From Burkholderia gladioli (GTDB taxonomy: Bacteria; Pseudomonadota; Gammaproteobacteria; Burkholderiales; Burkholderiaceae), in assembly GCF_000959725.1 (NCBI RefSeq), contig NZ_CP009323.1, positions 4,278,001 to 4,342,000 of the forward strand: a DNA stretch of 64,000 nucleotides. Direction: 5' to 3'. How positions within the stretch are numbered: position 1 is the stretch's first letter; each line of letters begins with the position of its first letter. The notes beneath the pieces were generated by a model. It saw nothing but the letters and a program-made list of their open reading frames with translations. It was not told the DNA's origin and did no database searches. A program made the position numbers and the translations under genes. This document shows, in pieces, positions 12,316 to 23,028 of this stretch.

Positions 12316-13098
12316 TCAACGCTTGCGTTGCTGCCGGCACTGCTCGAACAGGCAGACCGCCGCCGCGGCCGCCACGTTCAGCGACTCCATGCCGCCCGGC
12401 TGCGGGATCGTCACGCGCAAGCCCGCCGCCTCGCGCCAGGCAGCCGACACGCCCGCCCCTTCGTTGCCGAATACCCAGGCCACCGGCCCCTTCAGGTCGC
12501 AGTCGTCGATCGCCTGCGCCCCGTGCGAGTCGGTCAGCGCGACCGGCACCGCCAGGCGCGGAATCAGCGCCTCGGCCTCGACGTCTTCATGGATATCGAG
12601 CAGGAAATGCGCGCCCATGCCCGAGCGCAGCACCTTCGAGGACCAGGCATACGCGGTGCCGCGCATGCAGAACACCTGGCTCACGCCCGCCGCGGCCGCG
12701 CTGCGCAGGATCGAGCCGACATTGCCGGCATCCTGCACGCCGTCGAGCACCACGGCCGTGCGCGCGACGCGCCCAGGCAGCTCGGCGGCCGGCCGCTCGA
12801 CCAGCAGCAGCATGCCGATGCCGTTGACCACGCTCGACAACTGGCCGAACAGCGCATCGGGCAGCGAAACCACGCGCTGCGGCTCGACGCGCGCCACGAT
12901 CGCCTGCGTCTCGTCATGCGAGAGCGCGCCGTCGGTGACCACGCAGAGTTCGGGCTGGCCGCGCGCATCGAGATAGGCCGAGGCGAGATGGAGACCTTCG
13001 AGCAGCGCCTGGGCGCCGCGGCGTTGCTGCTGCGTCGAGCCCGCCAGCGCCTTGAGGCGTTTGTAGAGCGGGTTGTCGCGCGAGGTAATCAGTTTCAT
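12316..13098 (-). CDS. SpoU-family RNA 2'-O-methyltransferase
   Basis: A 260-residue SPOUT (TrmH/SpoU) methyltransferase. The N-terminal substrate-binding domain opens [19 protein letters not shown]. The C-terminal knotted domain shows [32 protein letters not shown] and [20 protein letters not shown], the three SPOUT motifs. The likely substrate is 23S rRNA or tRNA; the exact site is not determinable here. The start overlaps the rnhB stop (ATGA), so translation is coupled. It is the last gene of the pyrH-to-lpxB run. Confidence 0.92.
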   Translation of the reverse strand: MKLITSRDNPLYKRLKALAGSTQQQRRGAQALLEGLHLASAYLDARGQPELCVVTDGALSHDETQAIVARVEPQRVVSLPDALFGQLSSVVNGIGMLLLVERPAAELPGRVARTAVVLDGVQDAGNVGSILRSAAAAGVSQVFCMRGTAYAWSSKVLRSGMGAHFLLDIHEDVEAEALIPRLAVPVALTDSHGAQAIDDCDLKGPVAWVFGNEGAGVSAAWREAAGLRVTIPQPGGMESLNVAAAAAVCLFEQCRQQRKR

Positions 13099-13748
13099 CG
13101 TTCGATTCGGAGCGCTTCGCGCACCGGCGCGAAGGAGCGCCGGTGATGCTCGCAGGGACCGTGCTCGCGCAGCGCGGCCAGGTGCTTCGGCGTACCGTAG
13201 CCGGCGTGGACGTCGAAGCCGTAATGCGGAAAGGTCGCGTGCAGGTCCACCAGCAGGCGGTCGCGCGTGACCTTGGCGATGATCGAGGCGGCCGAGATGC
13301 TCGGCACCAGCGCGTCGCCGCCGATGATCGCCTCGCTGCGGATGCTGAGCGTCGGGCAGCGGTTGCCGTCGATCTTGGCCAGCGTCGGCAGCAGCGACAG
13401 GCCTTCCACGGCGCGCCGCATCGCCAGCATGGTCGCGTGGAGGATGTTGAGCGTGTCGATTTCCTCGACGCTGGCCGAGGCGACGCACCAGGCGCGCGAA
13501 TGCGCGACGATCTCGTGATAGAGAAGCTCGCGCTTCTTCGCGCTGAGCGCCTTGGAATCGTCGAGACCGAGGATCGGCCGCGCCGGATCGAGGATCACCG
13601 CGGCCGCCACCACCGGGCCGGCCAGCGGCCCGCGCCCGGCTTCGTCGACGCCGCAGACGATCTCGCCAGGCGCGTCGAAGTCGAAGCCCGACTGGTCGAT
13701 CGCGATCACGGCTGCCGCCGCGCCGCGTGGAGTGCGGGCGGCCTTCAT
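13095..13748 (-). CDS. rnhB: Ribonuclease HII
   Basis: Degrades the RNA of RNA-DNA hybrids and nicks at single ribonucleotides in DNA. The 217-residue protein has the active site opening [20 protein letters not shown] (Asp, Glu), the later KIDGNRCP aspartate, SIIAKVTRD, and the [11 protein letters not shown] tail. The start MKAARTPRG overlaps the lpxB stop by ATGA. The lpxB-rnhB order is typical of proteobacteria. Confidence 0.97.
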   Translation of the reverse strand: MKAARTPRGAAAAVIAIDQSGFDFDAPGEIVCGVDEAGRGPLAGPVVAAAVILDPARPILGLDDSKALSAKKRELLYHEIVAHSRAWCVASASVEEIDTLNILHATMLAMRRAVEGLSLLPTLAKIDGNRCPTLSIRSEAIIGGDALVPSISAASIIAKVTRDRLLVDLHATFPHYGFDVHAGYGTPKHLAALREHGPCEHHRRSFAPVREALRIER

Positions 13749-14914
13749 GCGCGCGGCTTCCGGCTCGCCACCACGCGCTCGATGGCCTCGGCGGCGCGCG
13801 CCGCCGTGTTCTGCCGTAGCGACAGGTGCATCTCGGTGAAGATCTCGGTCAGCGTGCGGCGGTTCGCTTCGTCGCGCAACTGCGTGAGCGTCGCGTCGGC
13901 CAGCGCCTCGGGCGTCGCGAAATGCTGCAGCAGCTCGGGCACCACGAAACGCCCGGCCAGGATGTTCGGCAGGCCGACATAGGGCAGATAACCCTGGCGA
14001 CGCATCACCTGCCCGGTCAGCCAGGGCACCTTGTACGAGATCACCATCGGTTTCTTCAGCAGCGCAGCTTCCAGCGTGACGGTGCCGCTCTTGACGAGGA
14101 TCGCGTCGGCGGCCGTCATGGCCACCTGCGAGCGGCCTTCGGTCAGCGTCAGCGGCAACTGCGGGTGGGCATCCACCAGCGGCTGCAGCAGCTCGCGCAG
14201 CGCCGGCGTGGCAGCCGGCATCACGAAGCGCACGCCGGGCTCGCGCTTGTGCATCAGCGCCATCGCCGCGAAGAAGGTGGGCCCGATCAGCCCGATCTCG
14301 GAACGCCGGCTGCCCGGCAGCACCGCGATCACGGGCCCGCTCTCGGGCAGGCCGAGGGCGATGCGCGCGCCGCGCGTATCGGGTTCGAGCGGGATGTCGT
14401 CGGCCAGCGGATGTCCCACGTAGGTCGAGGCCAGGCCCGATTTCTCGAGCAGGGCCGGTTCGAACGGGAACAGGCACAGCATGTGGTCGACCGACTTGAC
14501 GATCTTCTTGATCCGGCCGCCGCGCCAGGCCCAGATCGAGGGGCAGACGAAATGCACGGTCGGGATGCCGGCTTCGCGCAGCGCGTGCTCGACGCCGAAA
14601 TTGAAGTCGGGCGCGTCGATGCCGACGAACACGTCGGGCCGCTCGGCCAGCAATTGCCGTTTCAGCTCGCCGCGGATGCGCAGGATGCCGGGGATTTCCT
14701 TGAGCGCCTCGACATAGCCGCGCACGGTCAGCCGGTCCATCGGCCAGTGCGAGTCGAAGCCGGCGGCGATCATGCGCGGCCCGCCAATGCCGTAGTAATG
14801 CGCCGAACCGGGCAGGCGCGCATTCAGCCCGCCCAGCAGCGAGGCGCCGAGCAGATCGCCCGACGGCTCGCCGGCAACCAGCGCGAGCCGCAGCGGAGTC
14901 GAGGTCAGCGCCAT
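13745..14914 (-). CDS. lpxB: Lipid-A-disaccharide synthase
   Basis: Glycosyltransferase joining UDP-2,3-diacylglucosamine and lipid X to form the lipid A disaccharide, peripheral at the inner membrane. The 389-residue protein has [18 protein letters not shown] near the start, GIGGPRM, the central [19 protein letters not shown], and the donor-site segment [20 protein letters not shown]. The start [11 protein letters not shown] at 14914 is chosen over an upstream in-frame ATG that would overlap lpxA. The stop overlaps rnhB. Confidence 0.98.
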   Translation of the reverse strand: MALTSTPLRLALVAGEPSGDLLGASLLGGLNARLPGSAHYYGIGGPRMIAAGFDSHWPMDRLTVRGYVEALKEIPGILRIRGELKRQLLAERPDVFVGIDAPDFNFGVEHALREAGIPTVHFVCPSIWAWRGGRIKKIVKSVDHMLCLFPFEPALLEKSGLASTYVGHPLADDIPLEPDTRGARIALGLPESGPVIAVLPGSRRSEIGLIGPTFFAAMALMHKREPGVRFVMPAATPALRELLQPLVDAHPQLPLTLTEGRSQVAMTAADAILVKSGTVTLEAALLKKPMVISYKVPWLTGQVMRRQGYLPYVGLPNILAGRFVVPELLQHFATPEALADATLTQLRDEANRRTLTEIFTEMHLSLRQNTAARAAEAIERVVASRKPRA

Positions 14915-14918
14915 CGTG

Positions 14919-15725
14919 TCAGCGGATGATGCCGCGTTGCGAGGCATCGATGAAGGCGAGGAACTGCTCGAGCTCGGTCACGCCGTCACCGCCCTTCCCG
15001 TCTTGCGCGCCCGCCTCGACCATCTCGCGCAGCTCCGCCTTGGCCTCGTCGAGCGTCTTGCCGCTCTTGTAGACCACGCGGTAGGCGCTGCGCAGCACGC
15101 TGATCGCCTCGGCCGAGAAGCCGCGGCGCCGCAGGCCCTCGACGTTGATGCCATGCGGCACGGCCTTGTTGCCGGCCGAGATCACGAACGGCGGCACGTC
15201 CTGGACCAGCGCCGAGGCGCCGCCCAGCATCGAGTGCGCGCCGATCCTCACGAACTGGTGCACGCCCGACATGCCGCCGACGATGGCCCAGTCGCCGATC
15301 TCGACGTGCCCCGCCATCTGCGCGTTGCTCGACAGGATCACGTGGTTGCCGACCCGGCAGTCGTGGCCGATGTGGACATAGGCCATGATCCAGTTGTCGT
15401 CGCCGAGCGTGGTCACGCCGGCGTCCTGCACGGTGCCGGTGTGGATCGTGGTGAATTCGCGGATCGTGTTGCGATCGCCGATCACGAGCCGGGTGGGCTC
15501 GTCCTTGTACTTCATGTCCTGCGGACGGCCGCCGACCGACGCGTAATGGCCGATGCGGTTGTCCTCGCCGATCGTGGTGTGCCCCTCGATCACGCTGTGC
15601 GAACCGATGGTGGTGCGCGCGCCGATCGTGACGTGCGGGCCGACGATCGCGTACGGGCCGATCTCGACGCTCTCGTCGATCTGCGCGCCCGGCTCGATCA
15701 CGGCCGTGGAATGGATCCTGCTCAT
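14919..15725 (-). CDS. lpxA: UDP-N-acetylglucosamine acyltransferase
   Basis: First step of lipid A synthesis: transfers a 3-hydroxyacyl chain from ACP to UDP-GlcNAc. The 268-residue protein is a left-handed beta-helix of hexapeptide repeats from [20 protein letters not shown]. The catalytic region includes [16 protein letters not shown] and [13 protein letters not shown], and the helical C-terminus begins near [15 protein letters not shown]. It lies 53 bp after fabZ and 4 bp before lpxB. The length fits the family (about 262-268). Confidence 0.98.
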   Translation of the reverse strand: MSRIHSTAVIEPGAQIDESVEIGPYAIVGPHVTIGARTTIGSHSVIEGHTTIGEDNRIGHYASVGGRPQDMKYKDEPTRLVIGDRNTIREFTTIHTGTVQDAGVTTLGDDNWIMAYVHIGHDCRVGNHVILSSNAQMAGHVEIGDWAIVGGMSGVHQFVRIGAHSMLGGASALVQDVPPFVISAGNKAVPHGINVEGLRRRGFSAEAISVLRSAYRVVYKSGKTLDEAKAELREMVEAGAQDGKGGDGVTELEQFLAFIDASQRGIIR

Positions 15726-15778
15726 GCGCGGTTGCCTCTCTTGGTCAGTCCTGCCTCGGTGGTGATGGCGCGCGGCGC

Positions 15779-16246
15779 TCAGGGCGCGGCGTCGGCCGAC
15801 TTCACCGTGCACATCAGTTCGGCCTCGGCGGCCACCTTGCCGTCGACTTCGGCGGTCGCCTTGAACTTCCAGATGCCGCGGATGTAGCGCTCGAACTTCA
15901 CGTTCAGGATCAGTTGGTCGCCCGGCTCGACCACGCGCTTGAAGCGCGCGCCGTCGATGCCGACGAAGTAGTACAGCGACTTGCCCGGATCCTTCGGCTG
16001 TTCCTCGCTGAAGGTCAAGAGCGCCGCGGCCTGCGCCAGCGCCTCGATGATCAGCACGCCCGGCATCACCGGGCGCTGCGGGAAATGCCCCTGGAAGAAC
16101 GGCTCGTTGATGGTCACGTTCTTCAGGGCTTTGATGCTTTCGTGCGGGGTGAGTTCGAGCACGCGGTCGACGAGCAGAATCGGATAACGATGCGGCAGCA
16201 GCGTGAGGATCTTGTGGATGTCGAAATTGATTTGTTCGATGCTCAT
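15779..16246 (-). CDS. fabZ: 3-hydroxyacyl-ACP dehydratase FabZ
   Basis: Dehydrates 3-hydroxyacyl-ACP in fatty acid elongation and competes with LpxA for 3-hydroxymyristoyl-ACP. The 155-residue hot-dog protein has [17 protein letters not shown] and the catalytic His and Glu in [20 protein letters not shown]. The start [12 protein letters not shown] is chosen because it matches the family; a slightly longer in-frame start exists. It lies between lpxD and lpxA, the conserved order that links membrane fatty acid and lipid A supply. Confidence 0.97.
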   Translation of the reverse strand: MSIEQINFDIHKILTLLPHRYPILLVDRVLELTPHESIKALKNVTINEPFFQGHFPQRPVMPGVLIIEALAQAAALLTFSEEQPKDPGKSLYYFVGIDGARFKRVVEPGDQLILNVKFERYIRGIWKFKATAEVDGKVAAEAELMCTVKSADAAP

Positions 16247-16378
16247 GATGGTTCGTCTCACGCAATGCTGCGCGGTGGTGACTGCAAATGCTGATAGGGG
16301 CCGCCCCAGGCGGCGCGGCCCTCTCTGACTCGCGCGCGGGCCGCTGGCCTCAGCCGCCCGTCGCGCCCGATTCGACCT

Positions 16379-17464
16379 TCAGTCCTGCGCGGGTCCGTCG
16401 TTGCGCGCGGCCAGCGCGGTCTCGAGCGAACGGATGCGGTCGCGCAGCTTGTCGAGATTGCGGACGAGCGCCGCGCTGCGGTTCCAGTCGCCGTGCTCGA
16501 CGGCCGGGAACGCGCTCGTGTACATGCCGGCCTTCGGCAGCGACTTCGACACGCCCGACTGCGCCGTGACGATCACGTAGTCGCCGAGCGTGACGTGGCC
16601 GGCGATGCCGACCGCGCCGCCGATCATGCAATGGCGGCCGATGTTGGTGCTGCCCGCGATGCCGGCGCAACCGGCGATCACGGTATAGGCGCCGATCCGG
16701 CAGTTGTGGGCGATCTGCACCAGGTTGTCGATCTTCACGCACTCCTCGATGACCGTGTCGGCCATCGCGCCGCGATCGATCGTGGTGTTCGCGCCGATCT
16801 CGACGTCGGGGCCGATCTTCACGCCACCGACCTGCGGGATCTTGACCCAGGTGCCGGTACGCGCCTCGCCCTCGCCGACGAAGTCGGGCGCGAAGCCGAA
16901 GCCGTCGGAGCCGATCACGGCGCCCGAATGCACGATCGCACGCACGCCGATATCGCAACCGTGATAGACGACCACGTTCGGGTACAGGCGGGAGCCTTCG
17001 CCGATCTTAGTGCCGGCGCCCACGAACACGTTGGCGTCCAGGCGCACGCCCTCGCCGATCACCGCACCGGTCTCGACCGTCACGTTCGGGCCGATCACGG
17101 CGCTGGCCGCGACCCGCGCCGAGGGATCGACGTTCGCGCTCGGATGCACGCCCGAAGGCCGCTTGGGCGCGGCCAGGTCGATGAACATCTGCGCGACGCG
17201 CGCGAAATAGGCGTAGGGATTCGGGGTGAGGATGAAGTTGCGGCCCTCGGCAGCCGCGCCGAGCTTCTCCAGGTCGCGCGGCGCGATCAGCACGGCGCCG
17301 GCGCGGGTGGTCTCGACCTGGGACAGATACTTGGGATTGGCGAGGAAGGCGAGCTGGTTCGGGCCGGCCTGGTCCAGCGGTGCGAGGCCGCCGACCTGGC
17401 ACTGCGGATCCCCGGCGATATCCCCGCCGAATCGTTTGGCGAGTTCGTCTAGCGTCAATGCCAT
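16379..17464 (-). CDS. lpxD: UDP-3-O-acylglucosamine N-acyltransferase
   Basis: Third step of lipid A synthesis: N-acylation of UDP-3-O-acyl-glucosamine. The 361-residue protein has an N-terminal uridine-binding domain ([19 protein letters not shown]), a beta-helix of hexapeptides with the catalytic region [17 protein letters not shown], and a C-terminal helix ([19 protein letters not shown]). It starts 10 bp after the skp stop and precedes fabZ. Confidence 0.97.
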   Translation of the reverse strand: MALTLDELAKRFGGDIAGDPQCQVGGLAPLDQAGPNQLAFLANPKYLSQVETTRAGAVLIAPRDLEKLGAAAEGRNFILTPNPYAYFARVAQMFIDLAAPKRPSGVHPSANVDPSARVAASAVIGPNVTVETGAVIGEGVRLDANVFVGAGTKIGEGSRLYPNVVVYHGCDIGVRAIVHSGAVIGSDGFGFAPDFVGEGEARTGTWVKIPQVGGVKIGPDVEIGANTTIDRGAMADTVIEECVKIDNLVQIAHNCRIGAYTVIAGCAGIAGSTNIGRHCMIGGAVGIAGHVTLGDYVIVTAQSGVSKSLPKAGMYTSAFPAVEHGDWNRSAALVRNLDKLRDRIRSLETALAARNDGPAQD

Positions 17465-17474
17465 GCGCGCTCCC

Positions 17475-18008
17475 TCAGTTCAGCGAACCGGTGGGCGAGG
17501 CCAGCGCCTTCAGCACCTTGTCGGTGATATCGATGCGCGGGCTGACATACACCGCTTCCTGCACGATCAGGTCGTAGTTCTGCTGCTCGGCGATCTGCTT
17601 GATCACCTTGTTGGCCTTGTCCAGCACCGCGGCGAGTTCCTCGTTGCGGCGCTGGTTGAGGTCCTCGCGGAACTCGCGCTGCTTGCGCTGGAAGTCGGTG
17701 TCGAGCTGGGCCAGGTCGCGCTGCTTTTGCGCACGATCGGCGGCCGACAGCGACTGGCCGCTCTTGTCGAGCGAATCCGACATCGACTTGAGACGCGCGG
17801 CCATGTCCTGCAGGTCCTTGTCGCGCTTCGCGAACTCGGCTTCGAGTTTGGTCTGCGCGGCCTTGGCCGGCGCGGACTCGCGGAGGATCCGGTCGGAATT
17901 GACCGCCGCGATCCGAGCGACGTCCTGTGCCTGGGCGGCCGTCGCGCCGAGCGCGGCGGACAGCGCCAGCGCGCACATCACTCGTTTCGAAAACTTACCG
18001 GTTAGCAA
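17475..18008 (-). CDS. skp: Periplasmic chaperone Skp/OmpH
   Basis: Trimeric periplasmic chaperone that holds unfolded outer-membrane proteins for BamA. The 177-residue precursor has a signal peptide (basic KFSKR, hydrophobic [13 protein letters not shown], cleavage near AQA-QD). A long charged coiled coil (about residues 45-125, rich in Lys/Asp/Gln) and a C-terminal beta segment [19 protein letters not shown] follow. The start appears to be TTG at 18008. An ATG at 17978 would remove the basic n-region. It lies between bamA and lpxD. Confidence 0.93.
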   Translation of the reverse strand: MLTGKFSKRVMCALALSAALGATAAQAQDVARIAAVNSDRILRESAPAKAAQTKLEAEFAKRDKDLQDMAARLKSMSDSLDKSGQSLSAADRAQKQRDLAQLDTDFQRKQREFREDLNQRRNEELAAVLDKANKVIKQIAEQQNYDLIVQEAVYVSPRIDITDKVLKALASPTGSLN

Positions 18009-18045
18009 AATTACCCTCTCGATGCGTTTGGTGTTGCGGTTCCGA

Positions 18046-20352
18046 TCAGAATGCGGTCCCGATCTGGAACTGGAATTTCTGGTACTGGTCGCCTTCGTGC
18101 TTCTGCAGCGGGAAACCGAGGCTCAGCTTGAGCGGGCCGATCGGCGAGATCCAGGCCAGACCCACGCCGTAGCCGTAGCGCAGGCCGTTCGCGCCGGTGC
18201 TGGTGCCGCCCGGCGCGTTGCCCCAGACGTTACCGCCGTCGAAGAAGGTGAACACGCGCAGCGTGCGGTCGTAGCCGGTGCCCGGCAGCGGGAAGGTCAG
18301 CTCGATGTTGCCGACCACCATCTTCGAACCGCCGATCGGGTCGTTGGTCTTCGAGTCGCGCGGGCCGAGCGAGCTCGGTTCGTAGCCACGCACCGAGCCG
18401 ATACCGCCCGCGTAGTAGTTCTTGAAGATCGGGTAGGCGTTGCCGATACCGTTGCCGTAGCCGCCCTGGAAGTTCAGGCCCAGGATGAAGCCGCGCGCGA
18501 ACGAGTAGTAGTACTGCGCCTGCACGTCCATCTTGTAGTACTGGATCTTGTCCACCGGCGCGCCGTATTCGGCATTGGCCTGGGTGAAGTAGCCGCGGCT
18601 CGGGATCAGCGCGCTGTCACGCGCGTCGCGCGACCAGCCGATGGTCAACGGCACCGAGTTCGACACGCGGCCGAACTGCTGCACGTAATCCTGATAGCTC
18701 TGCGGCGTATCCGCGTCGACATCGAGGCGGTTCTGCTCGAAGCCCACGCCGAAGAACACCGTGTCGACTTCCGAGAACGGAATGCCGAACTTCATGTCGC
18801 CGCCGGCCGTGATGATCCGGAAGCTCGAATTGGTCGAGTAGTACAGCGGCTGGTAGGTGCGGTAGAACACGTCGGTGATCCGCTTGATGCCGTCCACCGT
18901 GAAGTACGGGTCGACCTGCGTGACCGTCAGCGTGCGGTAGCTGCGCGCCGTGTTGACGTTCACCGACAGGCTGGTGCCGGAGCCGAACACGTTGTCCTGC
19001 GAGATACCGGCCGACAGCACCACCTTGTCGGTCGAGGAGAAACCCGCGCCCAGCGTGATCGCACCGGTCGGCTTCTCGGTGACCTTCACGTTCACGTCGA
19101 CCTGGTCGCTGGTGCCTTCCACCGGCACCGTGGTGACGTCCACGTCGGTGAAGTAGCCCAGGCGGTTGACGCGATCCTTGGACAGCGCGAGACGGCCCGA
19201 ATCGAACCACGAGCTCTCGAGCTGGCGCATTTCACGGCGCACCACCTCGTCGCGCGTGCGGGTGTTGCCGACCACATTGATGCGGCGCACGTAGACGCGG
19301 CGGCTCGGATCGACCACCAGCGTCAGGGCCACCTTGTGCGAGGCCTGGTCGATGTTCGGCTGGGCGTTGACGGTCGCGAAGGCGTAGCCGTATTCGCCGA
19401 GCTTGTCGACGATCGCCTTGGTGGTAGCCTGCAGCTTCTCGGCCGAGAACCGCTCGCCGGCCTTGATCTTGACCAGCTTCTGCAGCTCGGCCTGGCGATC
19501 CAGCAGGTTGCCCGACAGCTGGATGCTCGAGATCGTGTACGGCTCACCCTCGTGCAGGGTGAGCGTCAGGTACATGTCCTTCTTATCGGGCGAGATCGAG
19601 ACCTGGGTCGAATCGATGTTGAATTCGAGGTAGCCGCGATTCAGGTAGTACGAACGGACGTTTTCCAGGTCGCCGGTGAGCTTTTCCTTCGAGTACAGGT
19701 CGTTCTTGGTGTACCAGGAGAACCAGTTCGGCGTCGACAGCTGCATCTCGTTGCGCAGCGTGCTGGTGCTGAAGGTCTTGTTGCCGATGAAGTTGATCTG
19801 GCGGATCTTGGCGCTCGGGCCTTCGGCCACCGAGAACAGGATCGAGACGCGATTGGCGTCGACCGGCGTGACGGTGGTGGTGACCTCGGCGGCGTAGTAG
19901 CCGCGCGTGAGGTACTGGCGCTTCAGTTCCTGCTCGGCCTTGTCGACCAGCGACTTGTCGTAGTAGCGGCCTTGCGACAGGCCGACCGCGCGCAGCGCCT
20001 TGGTCAGGTTGTCCTTGTCGAATTCCTTGATGCCGGTGAAGTCGATCGATGAGATCGCCGGACGCTCCTGCACCTGCACGATCACCACGTTGCCCTCGGT
20101 GGCGATCTTGACGTCATTGAAGAAGCCCGTCGCGTAGAGCGCGCGGATTGCTTCGGATGCCTTGTCGTCCGTGAAGGTGTCGCCCTGCTTGATCGGCAGG
20201 TAGGCGAACACGGAACCGGCTTCGACACGCTGCAAGCCCTCGATCTTGATATCCTGCACGACGAACGGCGACGTCGCGTGGGCTGCGAGTCCGTGCACGG
20301 CGAGCGCCGCGGCGGCTACAGTCTTGGGTACGAAGCGATGAGGTTTGAACAA
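18046..20352 (-). CDS. bamA: Outer-membrane protein assembly factor BamA
   Basis: Essential Omp85 insertase of the outer-membrane beta-barrel assembly machine. The 768-residue precursor has a signal peptide ending near AHA-TS, five POTRA domains (about residues 28-425, starting FVVQDIKIEGLQRVEAGSVF), and a C-terminal 16-strand barrel. The loop-6 type motif VRGYEPSSLGPRD is present, and the protein ends FQFQIGTAF with the terminal Phe of outer-membrane proteins. The start codon is TTG at 20352, giving LFKPHRF; no in-frame ATG precedes the signal peptide. Confidence 0.97.
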   Translation of the reverse strand: MFKPHRFVPKTVAAAALAVHGLAAHATSPFVVQDIKIEGLQRVEAGSVFAYLPIKQGDTFTDDKASEAIRALYATGFFNDVKIATEGNVVIVQVQERPAISSIDFTGIKEFDKDNLTKALRAVGLSQGRYYDKSLVDKAEQELKRQYLTRGYYAAEVTTTVTPVDANRVSILFSVAEGPSAKIRQINFIGNKTFSTSTLRNEMQLSTPNWFSWYTKNDLYSKEKLTGDLENVRSYYLNRGYLEFNIDSTQVSISPDKKDMYLTLTLHEGEPYTISSIQLSGNLLDRQAELQKLVKIKAGERFSAEKLQATTKAIVDKLGEYGYAFATVNAQPNIDQASHKVALTLVVDPSRRVYVRRINVVGNTRTRDEVVRREMRQLESSWFDSGRLALSKDRVNRLGYFTDVDVTTVPVEGTSDQVDVNVKVTEKPTGAITLGAGFSSTDKVVLSAGISQDNVFGSGTSLSVNVNTARSYRTLTVTQVDPYFTVDGIKRITDVFYRTYQPLYYSTNSSFRIITAGGDMKFGIPFSEVDTVFFGVGFEQNRLDVDADTPQSYQDYVQQFGRVSNSVPLTIGWSRDARDSALIPSRGYFTQANAEYGAPVDKIQYYKMDVQAQYYYSFARGFILGLNFQGGYGNGIGNAYPIFKNYYAGGIGSVRGYEPSSLGPRDSKTNDPIGGSKMVVGNIELTFPLPGTGYDRTLRVFTFFDGGNVWGNAPGGTSTGANGLRYGYGVGLAWISPIGPLKLSLGFPLQKHEGDQYQKFQFQIGTAF

Positions 20353-20419
20353 CGTGCATCCCCAGTATTTAAGCTTGCATCAGATCCGGCGACGGCCCTC
20401 GCAGCCCTCGCCCGACGCT

Positions 20420-21802
20420 TCAAGAATGGATTAAACGAGACAGATCGTTGAACAGCGCGATCGCCGACAGCGCGACGATGCAGATCAACCCCGCTCTTTG
20501 CAGAATCAGTTGCCAGCGCTCAGAAACGGCCTTCCCGGTCGCGGCTTCAACCAGATAATATAACAGATGCCCCCCGTCCAAAACCGGAATCGGCAGCAAG
20601 TTCAGCACGCCGAGACTGATGCTGACCAGCGCCAGAAAGGACAGGAAGGCTGATAATCCGAGCCGCGCGCTCTTGCCTGCGTAGTCCGCGATCGTCACCG
20701 GCCCCGACAGGTTCTTCAGCGACGCCTCCCCGGTCAGCATCCGCCCGAACATCTTCAGCGAGTACACCGAAATGCCCCAGGTACGGCGCACGCCCAGCTC
20801 GGCGCTCTCGAGCAGGCCGTAGCGCACGTCCACGGTGGGTGTGTGCATCGCCAGCGCCGCGCCGATCCGGCCGACCTGCGCGCCGTTCGCGCCGGGCGTG
20901 GCATCGCGCTCCGCATGCGGCACGATGCTCAGCGTGCGCTCGACGCCGCCGCGCGAGATCCGCAGCGCGAGCGGACGGCCCGCATGCGACTTGATGGTGT
21001 CGATGAAGCGGCCCGAGCCGATCACCGGCTTGCCGTCGAGCGCAACGATGCGGTCGCCCGGCTGCAGCCCGGCCTGCTCCGCCGCGCTGCCCGGCGTGAC
21101 CGCCGAGATCGACAGCGCCCCGCCGCCGGGCTCGAAGCCGAGCTTCGACATGTAGTCGTCGTCGGCAGAGCGCTGGTCGAAGCCGCTCAGGTCGACGTGG
21201 AAATCGTAGGTCGCCCCGCCGGTGCGGCCGCCCAGGATCACCTGGCGATGGTCGATGGTCGCGCCGAGCAGCTTCCAGCGCAGGTCCGACCAGGAGCGCA
21301 CCGGCTCGGCCGCACCGCCCTGCGCGTCGCGGATCGAGACGATGGTTTCGCCGCCGTCGAAGCCGGCGCGCGCGGCCACCGTGTCGGCGGCCGGCGCCGC
21401 GACCACCGCCGCCGGCTCGGTCACGCCGGTGGCGAACACCGTGGAGAACAGCAGGATCGCGAGCAGGAAGTTGGCGATCGGCCCGGCCGCGACGATCGCG
21501 ATGCGCTTCCACACCGACTGGCGGTTGAAGGCCTGGGGCAGGTCGGCCGGCGCGATGCCCTCGGGGCCCGGATCGCGCTCGTCGAGCATCTTCACGTAGC
21601 CGCCCAGCGGCAGCGCCGACAGCGTCCATTCGGTGCCGGTGCGACGGCTGGTGTGCCGCAGCAGCACCGTGCCGAAGCCGATCGAGAAACGCAGCACCTT
21701 CACGCCGCACAGGCGCGCGATGCTGTAATGACCGTATTCGTGGACGACGACCAGCACGCCGATCGCCACTGCAAACGCTACCAGCTCGATCAGCACGTTC
21801 AT
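20420..21802 (-). CDS. rseP: Site-2 zinc metalloprotease RseP
   Basis: Inner-membrane intramembrane protease that cleaves anti-sigma factors and signal peptide remnants. The 460-residue protein has the zinc motif HEYGH at residues 21-25, a membrane segment around it, central periplasmic PDZ sequence (GSAAEQAGLQPGDRIVALDG), and the second active-site motif LLPIPVLDGGHLLYYL near the C-terminal helices. It sits between dxr and bamA, the conserved order, matching its role in envelope stress control. Confidence 0.97.
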   Translation of the reverse strand: MNVLIELVAFAVAIGVLVVVHEYGHYSIARLCGVKVLRFSIGFGTVLLRHTSRRTGTEWTLSALPLGGYVKMLDERDPGPEGIAPADLPQAFNRQSVWKRIAIVAAGPIANFLLAILLFSTVFATGVTEPAAVVAAPAADTVAARAGFDGGETIVSIRDAQGGAAEPVRSWSDLRWKLLGATIDHRQVILGGRTGGATYDFHVDLSGFDQRSADDDYMSKLGFEPGGGALSISAVTPGSAAEQAGLQPGDRIVALDGKPVIGSGRFIDTIKSHAGRPLALRISRGGVERTLSIVPHAERDATPGANGAQVGRIGAALAMHTPTVDVRYGLLESAELGVRRTWGISVYSLKMFGRMLTGEASLKNLSGPVTIADYAGKSARLGLSAFLSFLALVSISLGVLNLLPIPVLDGGHLLYYLVEAATGKAVSERWQLILQRAGLICIVALSAIALFNDLSRLIHS

Positions 21803-21815
21803 GCGCCCCTCTCGC

Positions 21816-23012
21816 TCAGGCTACGCGCTCCGCGCGCGGAACAGGCAGTTTCGCGATCACCGCGGCGGCCTCGCGGCGCGCCTCGGCATCGGCCGCCAGC
21901 ACGTCGTCGAGACCGTCCGGCTCGCGATTCATCAGATGATTGAGCACCGCATCGACCGTGCTCGCGATATCCATGAAGCCGATCCGGCGCTCCAGGAAGG
22001 CCTCCACCGCCAGTTCGTTGGCGGCGTTGAGCACCGTGCTGGCCACCCCGCCCGCGTCGAGCGCCTGGATCGCCAGGGCCAGGCAGGGGAAGCGCTGGAA
22101 GTCCGGCTTCTCGAAGTTCAGGGTGGCGACCTGGGCCAGGTCGAGCTGGGCGACGCCGGCGTCGACGCGCTCCGGGAAGGCCAGCGCATGCGCGATCGGC
22201 GTGCGCATGTCGGGGTTGCCCAGCTGCGCGAGCACCGAGCCGTCCTTGTACGAGACCAGCGAATGGATCACGCTCTGCGGATGGATCAGCACCTCGATGC
22301 GCTGGCTCGGCAAGCCGAAGATCCAGTGCGCCTCGATCACCTCCAGGCCCTTGTTCATCATGGTGGCCGAATCCACCGAGATCTTGCGGCCCATCGACCA
22401 GTTCGGGTGCTTGCAGGCCTCGTCCGGCGTGACGTCGACCAGGGTGGCCGGCTCGCGGGTGCGGAACGGGCCACCCGAGGCGGTCACGATGATCTTGGCG
22501 ATGCCGCCGTGCTCGGCGATGTCGCGCGGCATGCACTGGAAGATCGCGTTGTGCTCGCTGTCGACCGGCAGCAGGATCGCGCCATGGTCGCGCACCGCGT
22601 CCATGAAGATCGAGCCCGACATCACCAGCGATTCCTTGTTGGCCAGCAGGATGCGCTTGCCGGCGCGCGCGGCGGCCAGGCTCGAGGCCAGGCCGGCGGC
22701 GCCGACGATCGCGGCGACCACCGTATCGCAGCCGTCGGCCCGGGCGATCTCGACCAGCGCGTCCGGGCCATAAGCGACCTGGGTACGGCAACCGGCCGCG
22801 CGCAGCTTGGCCTCGACCGCGGCGGCGGTTTCCGCCGAGCCGACCACGGCCACTTCGGGCCGGAACTTCAGGCACTGCTCGACAAGCTTGTCGCCGTTGC
22901 GGTGCGCGCTCAGCGCATAGACCGAGAAGCGGTCCGGGTGACGCGCGACGACGTCGAGCGTGCTGTCTCCGATCGAGCCCGTCGAGCCGAGGATAGTCAG
23001 GCGTTTTTGCAT
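21816..23012 (-). CDS. dxr: 1-deoxy-D-xylulose 5-phosphate reductoisomerase
   Basis: Second enzyme of the MEP isoprenoid pathway, converting DXP to MEP with NADPH. The 398-residue protein has the nucleotide-binding start [20 protein letters not shown], the flexible catalytic segment [13 protein letters not shown], and the metal-binding region with [13 protein letters not shown]. It makes precursors for undecaprenyl phosphate, whose synthase uppS lies two genes upstream. The start [13 protein letters not shown] is clear. Confidence 0.97.
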   Translation of the reverse strand: MQKRLTILGSTGSIGDSTLDVVARHPDRFSVYALSAHRNGDKLVEQCLKFRPEVAVVGSAETAAAVEAKLRAAGCRTQVAYGPDALVEIARADGCDTVVAAIVGAAGLASSLAAARAGKRILLANKESLVMSGSIFMDAVRDHGAILLPVDSEHNAIFQCMPRDIAEHGGIAKIIVTASGGPFRTREPATLVDVTPDEACKHPNWSMGRKISVDSATMMNKGLEVIEAHWIFGLPSQRIEVLIHPQSVIHSLVSYKDGSVLAQLGNPDMRTPIAHALAFPERVDAGVAQLDLAQVATLNFEKPDFQRFPCLALAIQALDAGGVASTVLNAANELAVEAFLERRIGFMDIASTVDAVLNHLMNREPDGLDDVLAADAEARREAAAVIAKLPVPRAERVA

Positions 23013-23028
23013 GATGAAGATCTAGTGA

